A stretch of DNA of 64,000 nucleotides from Thermobifida alba (GTDB taxonomy: Bacteria; Actinomycetota; Actinomycetes; Streptosporangiales; Streptosporangiaceae), in contig NZ_CP051627.1 of assembly GCF_023208015.1 (NCBI RefSeq), positions 3,516,422 to 3,580,421 on the forward strand, written 5' to 3'. The stretch's first letter is position 1. Each line of letters opens with the position of its first letter. The position numbers and the translations under genes are program-made. The notes under the pieces were generated by a model. The model made no database searches and had not been told where the DNA came from. It was given only the letters and a program-made list of their open reading frames with translations. This document shows, piece by piece, positions 63,676 to 64,000 of this stretch.

Positions 63676-64000
63676 GCGCGCCTCCGCGAGACGGTGACGG
63701 ACACGTCGTCGAACCGGTGCCGGATCGGCGCCTCGGGTTTGTGGACCGTCACCTCGGCCTCGACCACCCGGGGAGAGGCCAGGCAGACGTCGGCGAGCCG
63801 CTGGGCGAGCGTCTCGATCAGGTTCACCGGTTCTCCCTCGACGACCGCCACGAGGCGGTCGCTGAGCTCGCCGTAGTCGACGGTGTCGGAGACGTCGTCC
63901 GTGCGTGCGGCCGGACGGGTGTCCACCGCCAGGACCACGTCCACCACGAACTCCTGTCCCTCGCGCCGCTCGAAGTCGAACACCCCGTGCCTGCCCCGGG
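63672..64000 (-). CDS. folB: Dihydroneopterin aldolase (5' end outside window)
   Basis: The visible 109 codons start within R-G-R-H-G-V-F-D-F-E-R-R-E-G-Q, the conserved FolB opening, and run to the stop at 63672. The motif N-L-I-E-T-L-A is present. FolB cleaves dihydroneopterin to the substrate of FolK, its coupled neighbour. The true start lies beyond position 64000. Confidence 0.93.
   Translation of the reverse strand, partial: RGRHGVFDFERREGQEFVVDVVLAVDTRPAARTDDVSDTVDYGELSDRLVAVVEGEPVNLIETLAQRLADVCLASPRVVEAEVTVHKPEAPIRHRFDDVSVTVSRRRA

Overview
The window is high-GC actinobacterial DNA. Frequent GTG starts, ATGA/GTGA coupled genes, a chaplin, two Lsr2 proteins, ClpC, a GNAT-type ArgA and an Erm methylase all fit a filamentous actinomycete. 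The overall flavour suggests Nocardiopsaceae (Thermobifida/Nocardiopsis-like), but that placement is inference.

Left core, 1-7.4 kb: the 3' end of a probable sodium:solute symporter, a DUF485 plus acetate-type symporter pair, an MFS exporter, a flavin monooxygenase-like protein, an Erm 23S rRNA methylase, an RDD membrane protein and a tRNA-Lys(TTT) with a strong hairpin behind it.

Accessory region, about 7.4-27 kb: this is the interesting part. It starts with a minus-strand set (a disordered hypothetical protein, a class-III-aminotransferase-like gene that lacks the PLP lysine and is frameshifted, and an RsbW-like ATPase) divergent from an XRE/DUF5753-DUF397 regulator pair that is followed by a decayed second copy. 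Next comes a complete class I lanthipeptide operon of the FxLD type on the minus strand: isoaspartate-type methyltransferase, FxLD precursor, full LanB, LanC, a stand-alone LanB-C-terminal-like protein and a helical-repeat protein. A graveyard of truncated genes follows (XRE-TPR tail, DUF218 tail, flavoprotein head fused to a DUF397 tail) around one intact Nudix gene. A second FxLD locus on the plus strand has an intact methyltransferase and an intact precursor, but its lanB is cut off after about 310 codons exactly where a three-repeat CRISPR array begins. The two precursors share the core motif D-G-C-G-[T/S]-T-C and both loci have a strong hairpin between precursor and lanB. The simplest reading is one working maturation system that may serve two precursors, with the second locus eroded.

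Right core, about 27-64 kb: a TetR/MFS pair with a palindromic operator, an SSI-type protease inhibitor, two methyltransferases, an Lsr2 paralogue, a beta-lactamase-like hydrolase, PepSY protein, PdxH, a GIDE-domain protein, nitrobindin-like protein, YgfZ, MutY, DUF3105, ClpC, a second Lsr2, an EndoQ-like nuclease fused to a UvrD helicase, ArgA-type GNAT, a small LuxR-type regulator, LysS, and a cofactor operon (CoaX, a fused NadB-NadC, PanC, DUF2520). It ends with a short chaplin, two PH-domain membrane proteins, a DUF3180 protein, FolK and the 3' part of FolB, which runs off the window.
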